Below, in pieces: positions 1-13,600 of a DNA stretch of 64,000 bases. This DNA is from Triops longicaudatus (lineage: Eukaryota > Arthropoda > Branchiopoda > Notostraca > Triopsidae): positions 241,401 through 305,400 of the forward strand of contig JAGQDJ010000090.1 of assembly GCA_022885665.1 (NCBI GenBank). Reading direction: 5' to 3'. Position 1 is the first letter of the stretch. Every line of letters starts with the position of its first letter. Position numbers and translations under genes: made by a program. The notes beneath the pieces are model-generated. The model saw only the letters and a list, made by a program, of their open reading frames with translations. It did not search any database and was not told the origin of the DNA.

Positions 1-131
1 TACACAAAAATGGATGTTGGCGATTTCATTACACCTCGTGGCAATTTATGCGGTGCAATGCGGGTGATCCGTGTTAAAATGCACGGGAGCGATGTTCACT
101 ATGGGTTGAAATTTGAGGTTGAAACTATTTG
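1..131 (+). CDS. Unidentified open frame, possible 3' end of a gene cut by the window edge
   Basis: An open plus-strand frame runs from the window edge to a TGA ending at 131 (about 43 residues, ending KFEVETI). It has no upstream stop within the window. I do not recognise the peptide as part of any family. It could be the last coding exon of a gene lying to the left, or a chance frame. The rest of 132-547 holds no gene I can support. The ETFB 3' end and its likely minus-strand polyadenylation signal (tttatt near 441) lie there. Confidence 0.2.
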
Positions 132-547
132 ACGCAATTAAATCTTCCATAAAGACTATTTCTTCTTTGCTCTGTAAAACATGGCGTGCACCGGTGGGAG
201 TAGCGTACCAGTAGTGGCGATGAGAAATCGAGTGTCACCGGTTACATTTTTTTCCCGACGCTCCTTCCGAGCATTTAAGTAATGCGTAGCTTGTAGTTCA
301 ACTGAACGTGTGCTTCATCTACCTGCACCGATGTTCAGTAATGGTATTTGTTGGTGTACGAAGCACTGTCGACCCTGCCCAGGTCGCTGGTACAGTTCAC
401 GGTTGAAGAAAAAAGTTTTAATCCAATGGAATTCAACTAAAGTTTATTTTTTAGTAATTATTTATTTGTTATCTTAATGGTTTTGCATTGTTGGCGCTGT
501 CTATAATTTTTAACCCCAGTTGAAAAGTGCTAGAACTTAAAAACACA

Positions 548-1673
548 TCAAATTCGGCCAGCTTCCTTGAGTTTTTGGATCAGGGAATCCACATCTTCTA
601 CTTTAGCTCCAGCCTGGCGGACAGGAGGGTCTTCAACACTGATAACTTCAATTCTGCGATTCACTTCGACACCCAAATCTTTGGGTGAAACTTTCTTCAG
701 TGGTTTCTTCTTTGCTTTCTAAAAAGGCAATAAAATTAAACACCAACACTCCAATTTGGCAGTGCCACAAATTCAAACATTACCATAATATTAGGCAAGG
801 TAGCATAGCGAGGCTCGTTCAATCGCAAGTCGGCGCTGAGAACAGCAGGCAGCTTGACTTTGACCGTTTCTAAGCCTCCGTCAACTTCCCTAACGACTTT
901 TAGGTTGCCATCGTCTTTCTCGATCTAAAAGATACACTGTATTATTTTGTGCCAGCTGCGTAGATGTAATCCTTACTTTGGAGGCAAAGACGGCCTGAGG
1001 CCAATCCAAAAAGGCGGCTGTCATTTGAGCTGTTTGATTAGCATCATCATCGATAGCCTAATGCAAGTTAAAAATACAGAAGAATATTTGTACCACACAA
1101 CACATTACTCGCAACAAAACGTACTTGTTTTCCAACGAGTATAACGTCAGCCTTTTCTTCTTGAGCTAACTTGGCTAGGATTTTGGAGACGTGAATTGGT
1201 TGAAGAGCATCGTAATCAGCTCCGCTAACTTCAACATGAATTGCTCTATCGGCACCCATAGCTAGTGCCGTTCTAAGAGTTTCCTAAAAAGCAATTCAAT
1301 TACAACTGACCAGAAACATGTAATGTAATCAAACTTGGCAAGGAGCAGGGCCGCAGGATACAGCGATAATCTCTCCAGCCAGTTTCTTTTCTTTCATCCT
1401 AACCGCTTCTTCTACAGCAATTTCATCAAACGGGTTCATCGAATGTTTCACGCCTTCAGTAATCACGCCCAACTTGTCAGGTTTAACTCGAATCTGGCAA
1501 ACAAAATTTGGTCATTAAAAAGGAGGTCACAGTTTCGGGGGAAACAAAACGCCAAGGAAGGAAAACTATTAGACCAAAGTATTGCGGTATATATAAGACT
1601 CTCTTAACTACACACTTACTTTGACAGCATAATCGATTACTCGTTTGCATCCAACTAAAACACGAAGAGCCAT
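548..1673 (-). CDS. ETFB: Electron transfer flavoprotein subunit beta
   Basis: ETF-beta pairs with ETF-alpha in the mitochondrial matrix and passes electrons from acyl-CoA and related dehydrogenases to ETF-ubiquinone oxidoreductase. Six minus-strand exons read in order: 1620-1673, 1335-1493, 1125-1283, 977-1057, 784-924 and 548-718. They give 254 residues, against 255 in human. The start MALRVLVGCKRVIDYAVK is the family N-terminus. The AMP-binding stretch DDDANQTAQMTAAFLDWPQ and the dehydrogenase recognition loop ATLPNIMKAKKKPL are both intact. The protein ends KLKEAGRI. The exon 2 donor (gtttga) is a weak match to consensus, but both frame and conservation require it. The gene lies downstream of ETHE1 on the same strand, with about 0.8 kb between them. 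I see no sign of breakage. Confidence 0.96.
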
Positions 1674-2482
1674 TTTTCTTTTATGTAACTGTTCTCTACT
1701 GATATTTACACAGCAAAGACTAAAGGTATTTGTTGTAATCTTAAGATTACTACCAGATGGCAGTAGCGAATGGAACCGGAAACGACTACAAATTTGGAAA
1801 AAATGGCGCGAAAGTTACAATCTGTGTCGTAAGGTATATGTGGAATTTTGCACATTTATCTGCCATTTTATTTGTGTTCCAAGGCATTCAGTCTGCTAAA
1901 GTTTCACGTAAATTAATTATTTTTTTAATTCAAGTTGGCACAACATAAATGACACAGAGAAATTCATCCTTCGAGATGCCGCCGATTTTCATTTTTTGTG
2001 TACTAAAAATCTAGGCAAAAAAATATCTCCTATCCTAATCTACTGATTCTCAATTTTCGCATGATTGGAAATAAGAAATAAAATTTTTAAAGTTTTAACA
2101 ATTCTATTAAATTTTTTAAGACACTTGATTACGTATACATAAAAAACCTTAGGGAGAAAAGTTCCTCTTTACTGTCAACACAATTTAGCTATTCTCTGTT
2201 TGTCTGTCAGTGAAATAATCCACCGAAGTTTCCACATAATTCGTCTATGCGGAGGATGATGTGTATAGCGAAAGTAAACCGCTGTGTGCTACAGTAGAGA
2301 TGTACTAACACCTAATTTATTAGGCATGTTTGAGTCTTGGGATTCTGGTGGATTATTTATTGAAATTACCTGTGATAAAGATGTACATTAAAGCTTACAA
2401 GGTAACTAAAAATAATTTACACCGTTGTAACGTGCATACTACTGGGAATAGTTATTTGGGCCAATATAAACGTGCTGTAATT
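1674..2482. other. Intergenic region between ETFB and ETHE1
   Basis: This stretch is AT-rich and noncoding. It must hold the ETFB promoter on the minus strand and the ETHE1 3' UTR. Short open frames here (for example near 1757-1948) have no recognisable homology or splice context. I see no RNA gene or repeat. Confidence 0.6.
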
Positions 2483-3699
2483 CTAGTCCAAGGTACTGGA
2501 GAGCTTGGATTTAACATCGTCAGGAATATTATACAAGCCGCAAACTTTATTTGCGGGCAGGGCACGATCTGTTAGTGATAACACATTTTACTTTAACTTT
2601 TTCTATTTGAGCTGAAAAAAAGTTACCGATTTGTTTCGGATAAGGCAGGTTCAAGTTCTTCATGATCTGGATGAATTCTTCCTTGGTTTTTGTTAACCGG
2701 GGATTGTACTTTTTCTCTTCCCAGACCGTAGTTACAGTCAAACCTGAGAAAAATCTTCGTTAATGATTCTTTCCTTTCTCAGCAGTAGCAAACTAACCCT
2801 TATAGTCATGAGCAGGGTATAGACGGGTTGTGTCCGGCAAAGAGAAAATGTGTGTATATACTGAATCATAGAGAGCTTCGGGATTCCCCTCTTGGAAATC
2901 GGTTCGGCCACATCCGTGAATAAGCAATGTATCACCCGTGAACGCAAGTTCTTGCTCTAAACTAACGTACGTGACACACCCTACAAGAATAGGTAAGAAG
3001 GTTTCACATGAAAAGGTATTCGATGAAGTCAACGCGTACCATTCGTGTGTCCCGGAGTGGATCTAACTTGTAGCACGTGCCGACCAAATTGCACAGTATC
3101 GCCATGAGTAACGAAAACATCAGCAGCTGCTCCACTTGCTTTGGAAATTAGGCTTTGACATCCAGGAAAAAGTTTCTTCAAAGCGCCTGAGCCTGTGATG
3201 TGGTCCGCGTGCATATGGGTGTTCACTGGAAACACAGAACGTGAAACTCAACTACGAATACCATATTCAGCTTGAATTACTGGCATATTTCAATTTCAAG
3301 TTAAGCTCCTTTATAAGAGCAGCATCTCTTTCGGCCAAATCTATCACTGGATCTATCAATACAGCCTCTCTGGTGTTCGCGTCAGCCAGCAAATAAGAAT
3401 ACGTACAGCTCTCTCGGTCAAAAAGCTAACAAAAACAAATCAATAAATAAACCAATTAAAACCACCAAAAGTAAACTATTAAACTTTACCTGACGGAAGA
3501 ACAGATCAGACGTTAAAGGTTTAGATGCGAGAGACATGGCCAAACGGACAGAACTTATGTTGCATACGGAAATGGCAAGTTCAGGCTTAGGAGGTTTACC
3601 GACACAAAACGTCCTATTCTTCAAATTAGCCGCTATTTGAGGAGACTGCAAGGTAAAGCGTAAGTTTCTCGTTGGCCGTACGAGCAAGTTGCAAATCAT
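2483..3699 (-). CDS. ETHE1: Persulfide dioxygenase ETHE1, mitochondrial
   Basis: ETHE1 is a metallo-beta-lactamase-fold Fe(II) enzyme that oxidises glutathione persulfide in mitochondrial sulfide catabolism. Six minus-strand exons read in order: 3490-3699, 3281-3425, 3040-3225, 2798-2980, 2627-2743 and 2483-2568, giving 308 residues. The first exon is a basic, Ser/Arg-containing leader consistent with mitochondrial import. The metal-binding motif THMHADHITG is intact, as are CGRTDFQ and YPAHDY. The terminal exon restores the family ending (IDRALPANKVCG); reading through its intron gives a false C-terminus. The protein is longer than human ETHE1 (about 254 aa), mainly because of the N-terminal leader and a C-terminal extension. 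Both halves of the catalytic core look functional. Confidence 0.95.
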
Positions 3700-4583
3700 G
3701 ACGAAACACGGCTGTAAATATCAGCTGATTGGAGGCTTAGGCTTAACCTTCAAGGATAGGAAAAAAAATAACGTAGGTTTAGTATTGGCATATGACTGAT
3801 CTGCATTTTGTTTTATGAATGAATATACTGTACGTTCGTTCTGCTACTGGCTTTCTTGCTTCAAGATCACAATATTTATTAAACCTACTCCAACTCAACC
3901 CGGGTTTCGTCCTGACATGTTGATCATGGTCAGTAGGGTAAATAAACCGTATAAATCTAACACAATAGGGGGTCAAGCAAATAGTGGGAACAAGCCCTAA
4001 CCTAACCAATTTTAAAACACCGAAGTGTAGTAAAATCAGATTGTGTATATTAAATTATTCTCAGATTAATATATTTAATAAAAATCACGCAAACACACAA
4101 TAGTAGATGTGCCCAAAACTTAAAAAGTAGAAGAATCTTACCAACGTAATACAAGAAAACTAGAGTTGTATTTGAACAAATCACCGTCTTCAACTATACA
4201 CAAAAATCTACATGCAGATAAATTACACCGTCATCGCGAATGATGACCTTCACGTAGCCTTTTTCCTAGGGCATTTTAAAACAACATGCGTTTTTTATGA
4301 CAAACACGGAGGTGAAGTACCTGCTTTACGCAATAATCAGCAGAAACAATAGAAAATACATGGTAGGCCACTCAGTGTCAGTAACCACTTTTTTAAGAAA
4401 TGTGATACATTTGTCAATTCACAAGCTATATACAGGACTAAAATTAATTATAAAAGTTTTGTGGTAGGAAATTTTCATCAAGACGAGAATGTCACTTTAA
4501 AACGACCGCCTTTTATACTCAAAGAAACAGTGTAGCGGTGGCGCTGCCGATTCTGCGCACTGTGTTGTGTGCCGGTGGAAAAA
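3700..4583. promoter_or_regulatory. Divergent promoter interval between ETHE1 and NKA-1
   Basis: About 0.9 kb separates the ETHE1 start (minus strand) from the upstream NKA-1 candidate first exon (plus strand), so the two genes are head to head. The sequence is AT-rich. I find no clear TATA box or coding potential. Open frames at 3779-4009 and 3815-4000 overlap on opposite strands and are not supported. Confidence 0.4.
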
Positions 4584-4610
4584 ATGGCTTCCAAGGGCAG
4601 GATGGAAGAT
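4584..4610 (+). other. NKA-1 candidate first coding exon 1a
   Basis: ATG opens a nine-codon exon, MASKGRMED, followed by a strong donor (gtaagt). It ends in phase 0, exactly what is needed to join the exon at 12990 that starts YGRADSYR. No other plus-strand gene lies between the two. This matches the insect pattern of short variable N-termini in front of a GRADSYR block. Splicing across about 8.4 kb is inferred. Confidence 0.6.
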
Positions 4611-7600
4611 GTAAGTTTCTCATAATTATTTGGCTTAATTGGTTCACTTTACATTTGAATGTGTGGTCCCCTGTAATCCGTAAGTTTTGGTGCATGTTTT
4701 TATTATCAACATTCTTATCGTTTGCGATAACCTTATATCTTGATGGTCAAGTTGTTTGTGCGAGCTGTCCACGCCCATGCGGGAATCTTGCATGGCCGAA
4801 GGGCTGGGCATCATTATCTCAATTTCCTATGAAAAGGCTGGTGTTAACTTTTTATGGATAGGCCATCGTTGTGACGCAATCCATAAACAGCTGAGCTACT
4901 CATGTATTTAGTACATTTATTCGTAAATTGGTAAAAACTTCCGTTTACATTTATCCAAACATCCTCACAATTTTGTGTTTTCCTATAGATGTACTTCAGC
5001 TGAAGGATAATTCTTTTAATAACTTTATCGGCAGATTGTACCATACAGATTAAAATCGTAGTTTTATTTAATCCTGGATTTTACTCAGAACAGATGTCCG
5101 ACTAGTCCAGTCTACTTCATAAGTAAAGAAGATTAAATACGACATTTTCCCAGTATATCGCAGCGTTGTGTAATTATTATTGTCATTATTATCATTATTG
5201 TAATTTTTATCGTTATTACTTTTTGTCATTAGTGTCACAGAGTTTAACATAAAGATATGTCAAGCGAGCAGTAATGGGAAGGCGATTGTGTCATTATGGC
5301 CAGTGTATGGTGATGGCCAATATTTGTAATTCCGTGTTTTTTTAAGTCTCATACATTGCATCTTAAATCGAATTGTACAACAGACAAGCCACTGTTGTTT
5401 ATTATGCAACTTCATTTAGTTTCCCTGTGTCTGACAGGAAAACTGAGGCCAGCCTTCTCTCTTTTTACGTATCGACAATAAAGTTTTGCTTATTTTATAG
5501 TGGCTGGCAGAAGTATCAGGTTTCTCGACCGTTTATGGCCTTCCCTCACTGGTCATGCTTTAGTACAAATATCGTCGATTCATTGCCCGGTTTCGAAGAG
5601 TGACTCGCAAGAACCCCAGAAGAGATAGTCTAATCTTTGCTTTTGCATAGTCAGCAGGATGAAACAGGTCAATCAATACATCCATGTCGAGTGTGCTGAA
5701 AGGACTAGGTTAAATTTAGCCTTTGAATTTTCCCTTGCATTAAAAGAAATAATCATGGAACAGTAATCTTACATTAAAGAGTTTGTCATTTTTTACGCTG
5801 TGTGAATGATTTCGACAGGGTTTATTTGTAAGTTATTCTTTGGTTTCATGCTTCTATTAAGGTTTGTCCTGGTGGTGCCTTAAGAGCCCATATCGTCAGT
5901 ATTGGTTTCAAGAGCTTAATAGAAAATAGGATCTAGTACTTATCTTCTTTTCGTTATATATGTGCGTTTGATCTTTTGTGCCGTAACGGGTCTAGGGCGA
6001 AAGCTGCAAGGCTTGAGCTTTTGTTGGTGAAACAGCCCCCGAAACTCAACAAAACCCGCTTTGCGCTTTATTGATTAGGTCGGTCGCCTGAACCGAACGA
6101 GCAAGGCGCCCCAATTCTAATTTCTGTTGGGGAGGTCGAATGGAGGCGTAGCCTCGAGTCGACTCAGACATTGCCAGTAGTTCGTCATCTTTTTTTTTTT
6201 TTTTTCCCTAAGCACTCGCCCGTTAATAATTCCGTGTACCATTGCCAAGTACAGATGTGTCAGATTAAGACGCAAAGTTGGATGAAAATCGAGTGACGTC
6301 CTATATACCTTCTTTTGTTTTCACAAACAAAGTCCCTGTTATTTCTTCCTTGCATGATGTGGATGAGAACCTGAAGGGTCGGTTTGGTTCACGTCCTCGG
6401 AATTACCCCAATTCTGGCGTGCATTTATGTGGGGAAACACGCACATTGTTTGGCTAATCAATTTAACAACATGAAGGAATCAGGAGTCGAAAGGATGGTA
6501 TAAAGCATAGTTCGGGTTGAAGCAAGCGATATGGGAAGGTATGTCCGAATGCTTGAGTCTAGAAATAGTCACTTTATGCAAGAGCATAGAGAAAAGCATC
6601 GTAAACTACTCTTTGAGGGATTAGCAAACAGGGGGCACATATTTAGCGTGAGTAGAGAAGGTTTATTTTTAAACTAGGCTTCTCAGTCACATTAAGAAGT
6701 AAGGTCGGTTTAGGAAACGCAACCAACACAGAGAACGGTAACATTTCGGGAAAAGTCTATTTTGATCATTACACTTGTTTCGTTGTTTTGCAAATTTATT
6801 TTCCTTCCCTGAGTTTATTTACGCAGCTCTAATTCATTAGCCGGGGCCTTACAGCTGAAATTCCCCGTTGTTGTTTGTAGTTGATCTCCGTCGTTGGTGG
6901 TTTAAAATTAACTACATATAATTTATTAGTTGGGCTATCGTATCGTTAAACGAGACTAATGCTTAAGGATACCATGAATCATGGGGGGTCCTGTCTGTTG
7001 GGTTTAAGCTCCTAGGGCTGGGAATAACAGCAAATTGTCAAGATTAGTCTCGATTTTGTAGGCCAGAAAGAGAAAGAGTGAGTACATGGTTTTTTACTTC
7101 GTGGCGCTCACGCTAGCGAAAATAGGCGCTGATCCAGACAGTTTTAGCTGCTATCGATTAGGTTTGCTTTCTCTCTGTATCTTTTTCTCCTGCTTGGCAG
7201 TGTGACTTTAAAGATGTAGGTGACATTGGGAAAGCTTTTGTCGGAAACTTTGTGCTTTACTTGTGCTACATGCCTTAGTTTAAGAGGCTGCTTTGCCATT
7301 CTGTTGCAACTTGAAAGCTTTTAATTGCAGCCCGGAAAAGGTCTCATTAGAAATGATTATCCTCTTCCTCTTGACAGTGGAAGCGCTACAACACCTCATT
7401 TCCTTACTTGTGGCATAAGTCACGCATGCAAATCGTTGTAGAGGATGTGAAGAGGCGCGAATGGCATTTCTCGAGAATGTAAAACGAGCCAGAAAATCAA
7501 CGGTTTAGCTTGAAAACTTCTTAGCTACGTAGTTTCAGATTTACCTAATTAGTAGGTTACTCGCTGGTACAGGTTTTGTAGATTCGCTGTAGTATATTTT

Positions 7601-10600
7601 AACCACTCCAAATTGAGAGTTACCTAAAACAATGTTTTAGCGTATTTTGATTTAATGGATATTTCAGCAAGGACTATAAAAAATTAGTTCAGGTGAGATG
7701 TTCGGGGTAAGCAGAACAGAGTCAAGCTTGAAAACGTGTACAATTTTTATCCATTCTGTCGTAGACAGGTTTAAAGACAACTGTAAAGAAATGAAAATTA
7801 AATGTTTTGTAGTTAAACAAATAAAGGCTTAATAAACTGTCATAATAACGCACATTCATGTAATTAAAATTCGTTCTGTCAATAATACTTGCAAAAATGT
7901 CTTGATCGTCCGGTTTTTTGGTTACCCGCTGTAGGATTTATTCCCATACCTGACTAATAAGGCGGAGTCTGTAAATTTTCTTGCCGCATTTAGTTTAGTA
8001 TGGTATTGCCTGTTTCACGTGTTGGGTAGGAAAAACTAGATCCGTTTACATTGTGTTAATTTTATAGGGCTTCACAACATATTTCGGTCCTTTTAGTAGT
8101 TACGACATCCCACCGTTTTCCATAGGTATAATATTGGATAGGCAGTTCAGTTTGTTGCATAACGCTGTACGAATCTGCGTGGCTGTGAAGAATTAATGAC
8201 ATCGAAGTTGAGCAGCTATTTAACACCTTTGAGTCAGGGAATGTAAAGTAGTGGAACGTTGCTACCTATACTTACGGTTGTGAAGGGTTGCATGGTTAGA
8301 AAAGACTTGAGAATAAATCCTCAAGTCGCACTACGCAAGACGGTATTATTGATCGGTTCCTCTTTACGAGTCCTTCTGTATCTTGGAAAAAGACTTCCCA
8401 ATACAGGAAATCCTCTTCAGTATTTTCCTCAAGACCGTAGTTTTCGAGTAGTAATCTCAGTGGAGGTCTTTTAGCTTAATTAGGGCACTTGTTATGGTTA
8501 TCGGTACTCTGTTTCGAGGAAATGTAACGGAGGTCAGTGTACAACAATTGTTACACCATGTCCGCGTGTTGACCCAGCAAGTAACTTGGCGACTGGTTCA
8601 CCATGGCCCAGTAGTATTGATTTGGGGAAAGGCTTGAGAAGCAGGGACCAATATTGCAAGTCTTGCTGTACGCTACTTCGTGTCACAACTGTTAGACTAT
8701 CTTGTCTTAACGATATGTTGTACCTATTTGTCGCACGGTACGCAATTTTAATTGCAACACCTGCGACGATGGAGAGGTATCACTGTCATATGAGTTGTTT
8801 TGTTGATAATAATTAGGTTCAGCTATTCAATGATCGAGAGAATTGTGTCAACTGTTAGATATTTCTATAAACTGGCATTCGTCCCTTAGAGGTTATATAG
8901 AGGTTATACATGTGGCAAATCCCTGTTTCGGAAGCCATGTCTTTAAAGATAAACGCCCCTTTCGTTCCTATAACTGGCCTAGTGACGTGTGGTTGCGTAT
9001 TCATAACGTCTTTGTTTGAGCTCAAAAACTTTGCGTGTTTTTCCGTTTTTATTTAGTTAATTAATTTTTTTAAAATTTAGTTTCTTTTGTGTGTGTGTTA
9101 ATGAAAGCCCAAATTTTCCATCTAAAGCAGAAACACGATAGCATATATTGCAGTTTGGGGAGAAGTAGTGAAGGAAGAAAAGTCCCGCTACTTGGAACAC
9201 TCGGTTATGGAGTCCGCGTTTGACGTCAGAACGTCAAAAGACGCCCAGCCATGCACATCGTCAATGTTGTAAATCATCTTGCACAAGTTCGGATTGGTAG
9301 AATTCGAAGTCCTGTGTTGATCATTGATGTCGTTAGGAATTGTAGTTAGTTGGAATTGCTTTTATAAAGAAGAAATCGCCTAATGTTAGAGGCTACATCA
9401 GCTTAAGCTAATGTTGGCCTGAGGTTTCCGCAGGAATTTCCGACAACTTTGAAATGCGTAACCTGACGAACAAATCTTGCGTTCAAGGAATTCGTGTCGT
9501 AACTCTGTTTGGAATCGATTTCTAGGTGGCTTGAACGTTATGGGTTTGCACCTATGCATATTTAAGCTGCTTTTATGCGTTCTAGTAGGCTAATCTACTT
9601 TCGTCAGAAAACCTAAGATCAACCCACGCATTGCCCATACACAATTGGCCACTGTCCATATTGGTACCTTCTCGTTCACGTGCCAAGTTATTTTTGTAGA
9701 GAGACCTTTTCTTATTCAAACGCGAAGCGGCACCAAGCCAAGTGTCCCCAGTGAAAGTGTGGCGTCCGTTCTTTGGCGCGGAAGACCTTTCCTCCTAATA
9801 GTTACTCCTGCCGTGTAGTCCCAAAGATTGCGCCATGTTCCCTAGGAATTTTGTTTTTATTTGTTTTTGTTTTTAACTCTTGGTTCGTCCGTTTACTCCG
9901 TTTATTCCTTTTGTTTTTATGTTTCCCAGCAGCATGCTCTGAGTGATTAAAAAAAAAGGAACCAAGGTTACGATTGGAATCCATTATGTATCGATTAGAT
10001 ATGAAACTTACAAACAGGGACAAGAACTTGTAGGAAATTAGCTAGAAGAGCCCGGCTATGACAGTCTCGAATCGAGAATTTGTTATTGGCGACTGTCTCC
10101 ACTTGGATGGCTACGACTTAATAGAACGAAGAAAGGGAACAGACGGAAACAAGAATGGACGTCGGCGACGTCACGGGGTGTCTCTTGCGTCATCAGATCA
10201 GTTGGCGTGCATTTATCGCCAACTGTCTGCTTGCCGTCCGTCAAGCTCGTCATCCATAAGTCCCTGCAGTTCATTTTAGAAGTAGCTAAAATTACGAAGC
10301 TATAGTTCTTTTGTTTATGGAGACCATTAGCTTCATTTACAACTGCAGTCGTTCACAAATGATGTCTTTTTAGTGTGCGCACCGACTCGGTGATCGTGGC
10401 TGCGTGGGCTTCGTTGTGGGTCATAAAATTATTCCTGATTCGAAAAGCATTATGTTCTTTCAAACTGAGTTCAAGCAAAAGCTCGTAGGTGAGTAGAAGT
10501 TAGAGACAGTTGAACGAGTTATAACATCCGTCAAATTCGTAAACTACGTCACAACTGCTCAGTGTACATTTCTGACGAGAAGTAAAGTACAGTTTCGGAC

Positions 10601-13600
10601 ATTTATAAAAAAAATAAGTCCTTTGCGTACGTCTTTCTTTCAAAAGAAGCTGTGCATTTGGAATGTGTGAGAAAAATTCGCAAGGATTAGGCTAGCTCAT
10701 TTCCGTTCTTAATGAACGAAGGGATTGTATAATATATAATAGTAGTTTGCCGGCTTCCCAGTCTCCTGTGGCTCGGAAGATCATTCTAGCGTTTTGGATG
10801 CACCCTTTCTTACAGGGCGAAAACAAGTATAAATGGCGAAAGCAAAGAACAGAAGACAAAAAGGGGGAATTCAGATCTGACCTTTAGCTTCAGCTTTGGC
10901 GTTTGACGTCGGATTTCAGGGGGGAATGGGGGAGCGTCGGCGGCGTCTGCGCTTCTCGAAACTTATTGAACGCGTCGCTGTCTCTCGTCTTCTTGGGCAG
11001 GCCAGTATTTCTAGAACCTGAACCTCTACGTCTGCGCCCCCGGAGTTTGTCCCATCCCTGGGTCCTATCCTGATTGTCATTTGTGCCTAGGATCTGGACT
11101 CGTAAACAGATTGGTCTGTACGTCCTTTGTCGGTCAAAAAACTTTCGCTTCAACTGTGTCTAGCTTTTTGATTGTTTGATTGACAGGCCAGCAAGACTGC
11201 TATTGGTATCTTCCATCCCATTGGTTTTCTCGAAAAATTTCGTGAATCTAAATGGGGGTCACTTAAAAAAAAGTCCCTGTGTTAGTATCTTAGAAGCCGT
11301 AAGTTGTGGAATTTAGTTAGGAGAAATCTCTCGACACTGAACCAGTTTACCCGTCCAACCTAGTAAAAATGTGCTAATCCAGTGTGGGTTACCTTGTTAC
11401 AACGATTTTTGCAAAAACTCGTAAGCCACGCCCAACTTTCTGCCAAACCCTAGGGGATATATTGACGAGCTGGTTTCGTGCTCGTTTGTCCCATTCGTCC
11501 TTCAGGATTCTACTCTGTGGTCTTGTGCTGGGCGCAAGTGTCACGAGAGCATAAAAATCCTCGTATTCTTCTTCCCGCTCATAAAAAACACTTTGGGGTC
11601 ATTTGTCGATTCGGTAGCGATTTGAAGTTGTATCGTTAACGTGACCACGCCCTCTCCGCTACTGGGCCCAGCGATCCTTGAGAATTGTTCGTTGCGGGCG
11701 AATTGTGGACATTCGCTAGTGTGCCTCAATTGTTTCAGTCGAAGACCGTTATTCGATATTGGAAGTGTGGCCTGGGGTTTTGAATTCCGTTTGTATCCGG
11801 AGTTAGAAATCGTGAAGGGAAATTTCGGACTTTGTTGACTCCAAAACGACAACCAAGATGCCTGAGGTTGGTAAATTTAACTCAAATAGTTGTATAGGAG
11901 AGAGTTGGTAGTAGTTTTTGCTGAGTAATTTAGTGTGCGTCATTGTCGTTCCTTTTTTTTCCGAAAAAATCAAAACGGTTCGTATATCTTGCGAATAAAC
12001 CGAAGCTGCATGCGCGAAGTATTGATCGCCACACCAGCTTCCTAGGATTTCCCCAACTCGGACTATTATGCGTACGGACAGCCCCTTGTTGGTTGCAGTT
12101 GCCCAGTTCAGAATATAGGAACTGTCTCTTAATGTTACCGGGAATTCCTCTTAAATGTTTTGCCATCAACCTAAAAGGCTTACCAGCTTATATGGAATAA
12201 AAATTGGCAAAGCAGTCAAGAATCTAACTGAACAATGTTACGAAGGGAAAATGCTTCTCTTAACTAGTACTACTCAGAATTCCTCATGTATATTATGCAA
12301 TCGACCCAGTTTTAGCAGGTCTTGTGTATCAATAAGTGGAAAATCCACTTTACGCTCCATTGCTCGCATTACATGGCAAGGTGCCAGTTTGTTGCAAAAT
12401 AATTGGCTTCAACTTTTTTTCGTCTTACTTTTTCCGTCTCTACACACTATAGTTAGGCTCGTAAAAAGAGATGTGGACTTGATTTCGCGACTGGAAATTT
12501 TCCTACGGAAACTGCGGTACAAAACGATTGCGTCTTAACTGTTAATGAGCCATAAACTGTAGAATTACATCACAGCACGGGGGAAAGAAGCCTCGAATTA
12601 GTATAAATATTAAGCCAGGAAGGTGATTTCACCTAGTTGCTCAGATTCAGTAATGTTCAACACCAACATCCGGTCATGTTGCAATTTCATTAGAAAGCTT
12701 AGAAATTGGAATTTGCGTATATGTGTACTTATTATCGTTTAGTTTCTAACGAAGCCTTAGGCTCACGCTGCGAAGCTTTTTAGACTGGTAAAATTTTAGT
12801 TTAAGATTACAACAAACTACTATTGTTATGTATTTTTAAAAGTAACCCTGGCTCTGGAAAATAAATAGCTTTAGAGTAAACGTTCTGACTGCGTTTGCGT
12901 CATGGAGCATGTGTTGTCCTTATGCGTAAAGTGTTGCTGACGTTGGTAGAATGAACTTGCTTAGACTATTGCATGTTGATGTCTTGTAGTATGGACGGGC
13001 GGACTCGTACCGGGTCGCCACCACGCCTTCGATACCTGATGATAACCGGAGGGCTGACGGCAAAGCCAAGGTAGAGTATACGTTCATTATCTTTTTTTGA
13101 ATTATTAAGTTTTGCCTAGTGTCGTAACTCAGTACCTGGACCCATAGGGTAAGTTGTTAAGCCGTTTACCTTGGCCCTCTTTCCACCATGTGCATTAGTG
13201 TTTGTTGCTGTAGTGTCTTGATGTTGGTGGAACGTTGGCTTGACTAAGAAGTCAAAACTAACAAGTGCTTGATAAACAACAAATGTGATGAAAGAATTTG
13301 AAGGACAATAGCATAATAATTGCCGTTTCTTTGCTTTTCTGATTCACAGTCCCGGCGAAAGGCACCCAAGGAGGTGAAGGAGAAGAAAGCTGGAAAAGAT
13401 CTGGATGATTTGAAGCAGGAGTTAGACATTGATGATCACAAGGTTCCTCTTGAAGAATTGTACCAGCGGTTAAGCACCAATCCTGATACCGTAAGTTAGT
13501 GTTTATTGGGTACTTTCGTGCCATTTTCTTTCTTTTTTTTTCTTTTTTTTTGTGTCAACAAAGTGAGAATAACCAAAGAAAACGTAAATTAAAAACTGTT

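Noticed and set aside
2547..2741. ETHE1 C-terminus as read through in one frame (ending NRSCPARK)
   Set aside because: A gtaact donor at 2626 and an acceptor at 2569 remove this part and restore the family sequence IDRALPANKVCG.
5168..5220. Coding potential of the Asn/Asp-rich minus-strand frame near 5.1 kb
   Set aside because: It is the translation of an ATT-type microsatellite.
12155..12538. 127-aa open frame in the NKA-1 first intron
   Set aside because: No recognisable domain, biased composition, and no sensible donor or acceptor. Likely chance.
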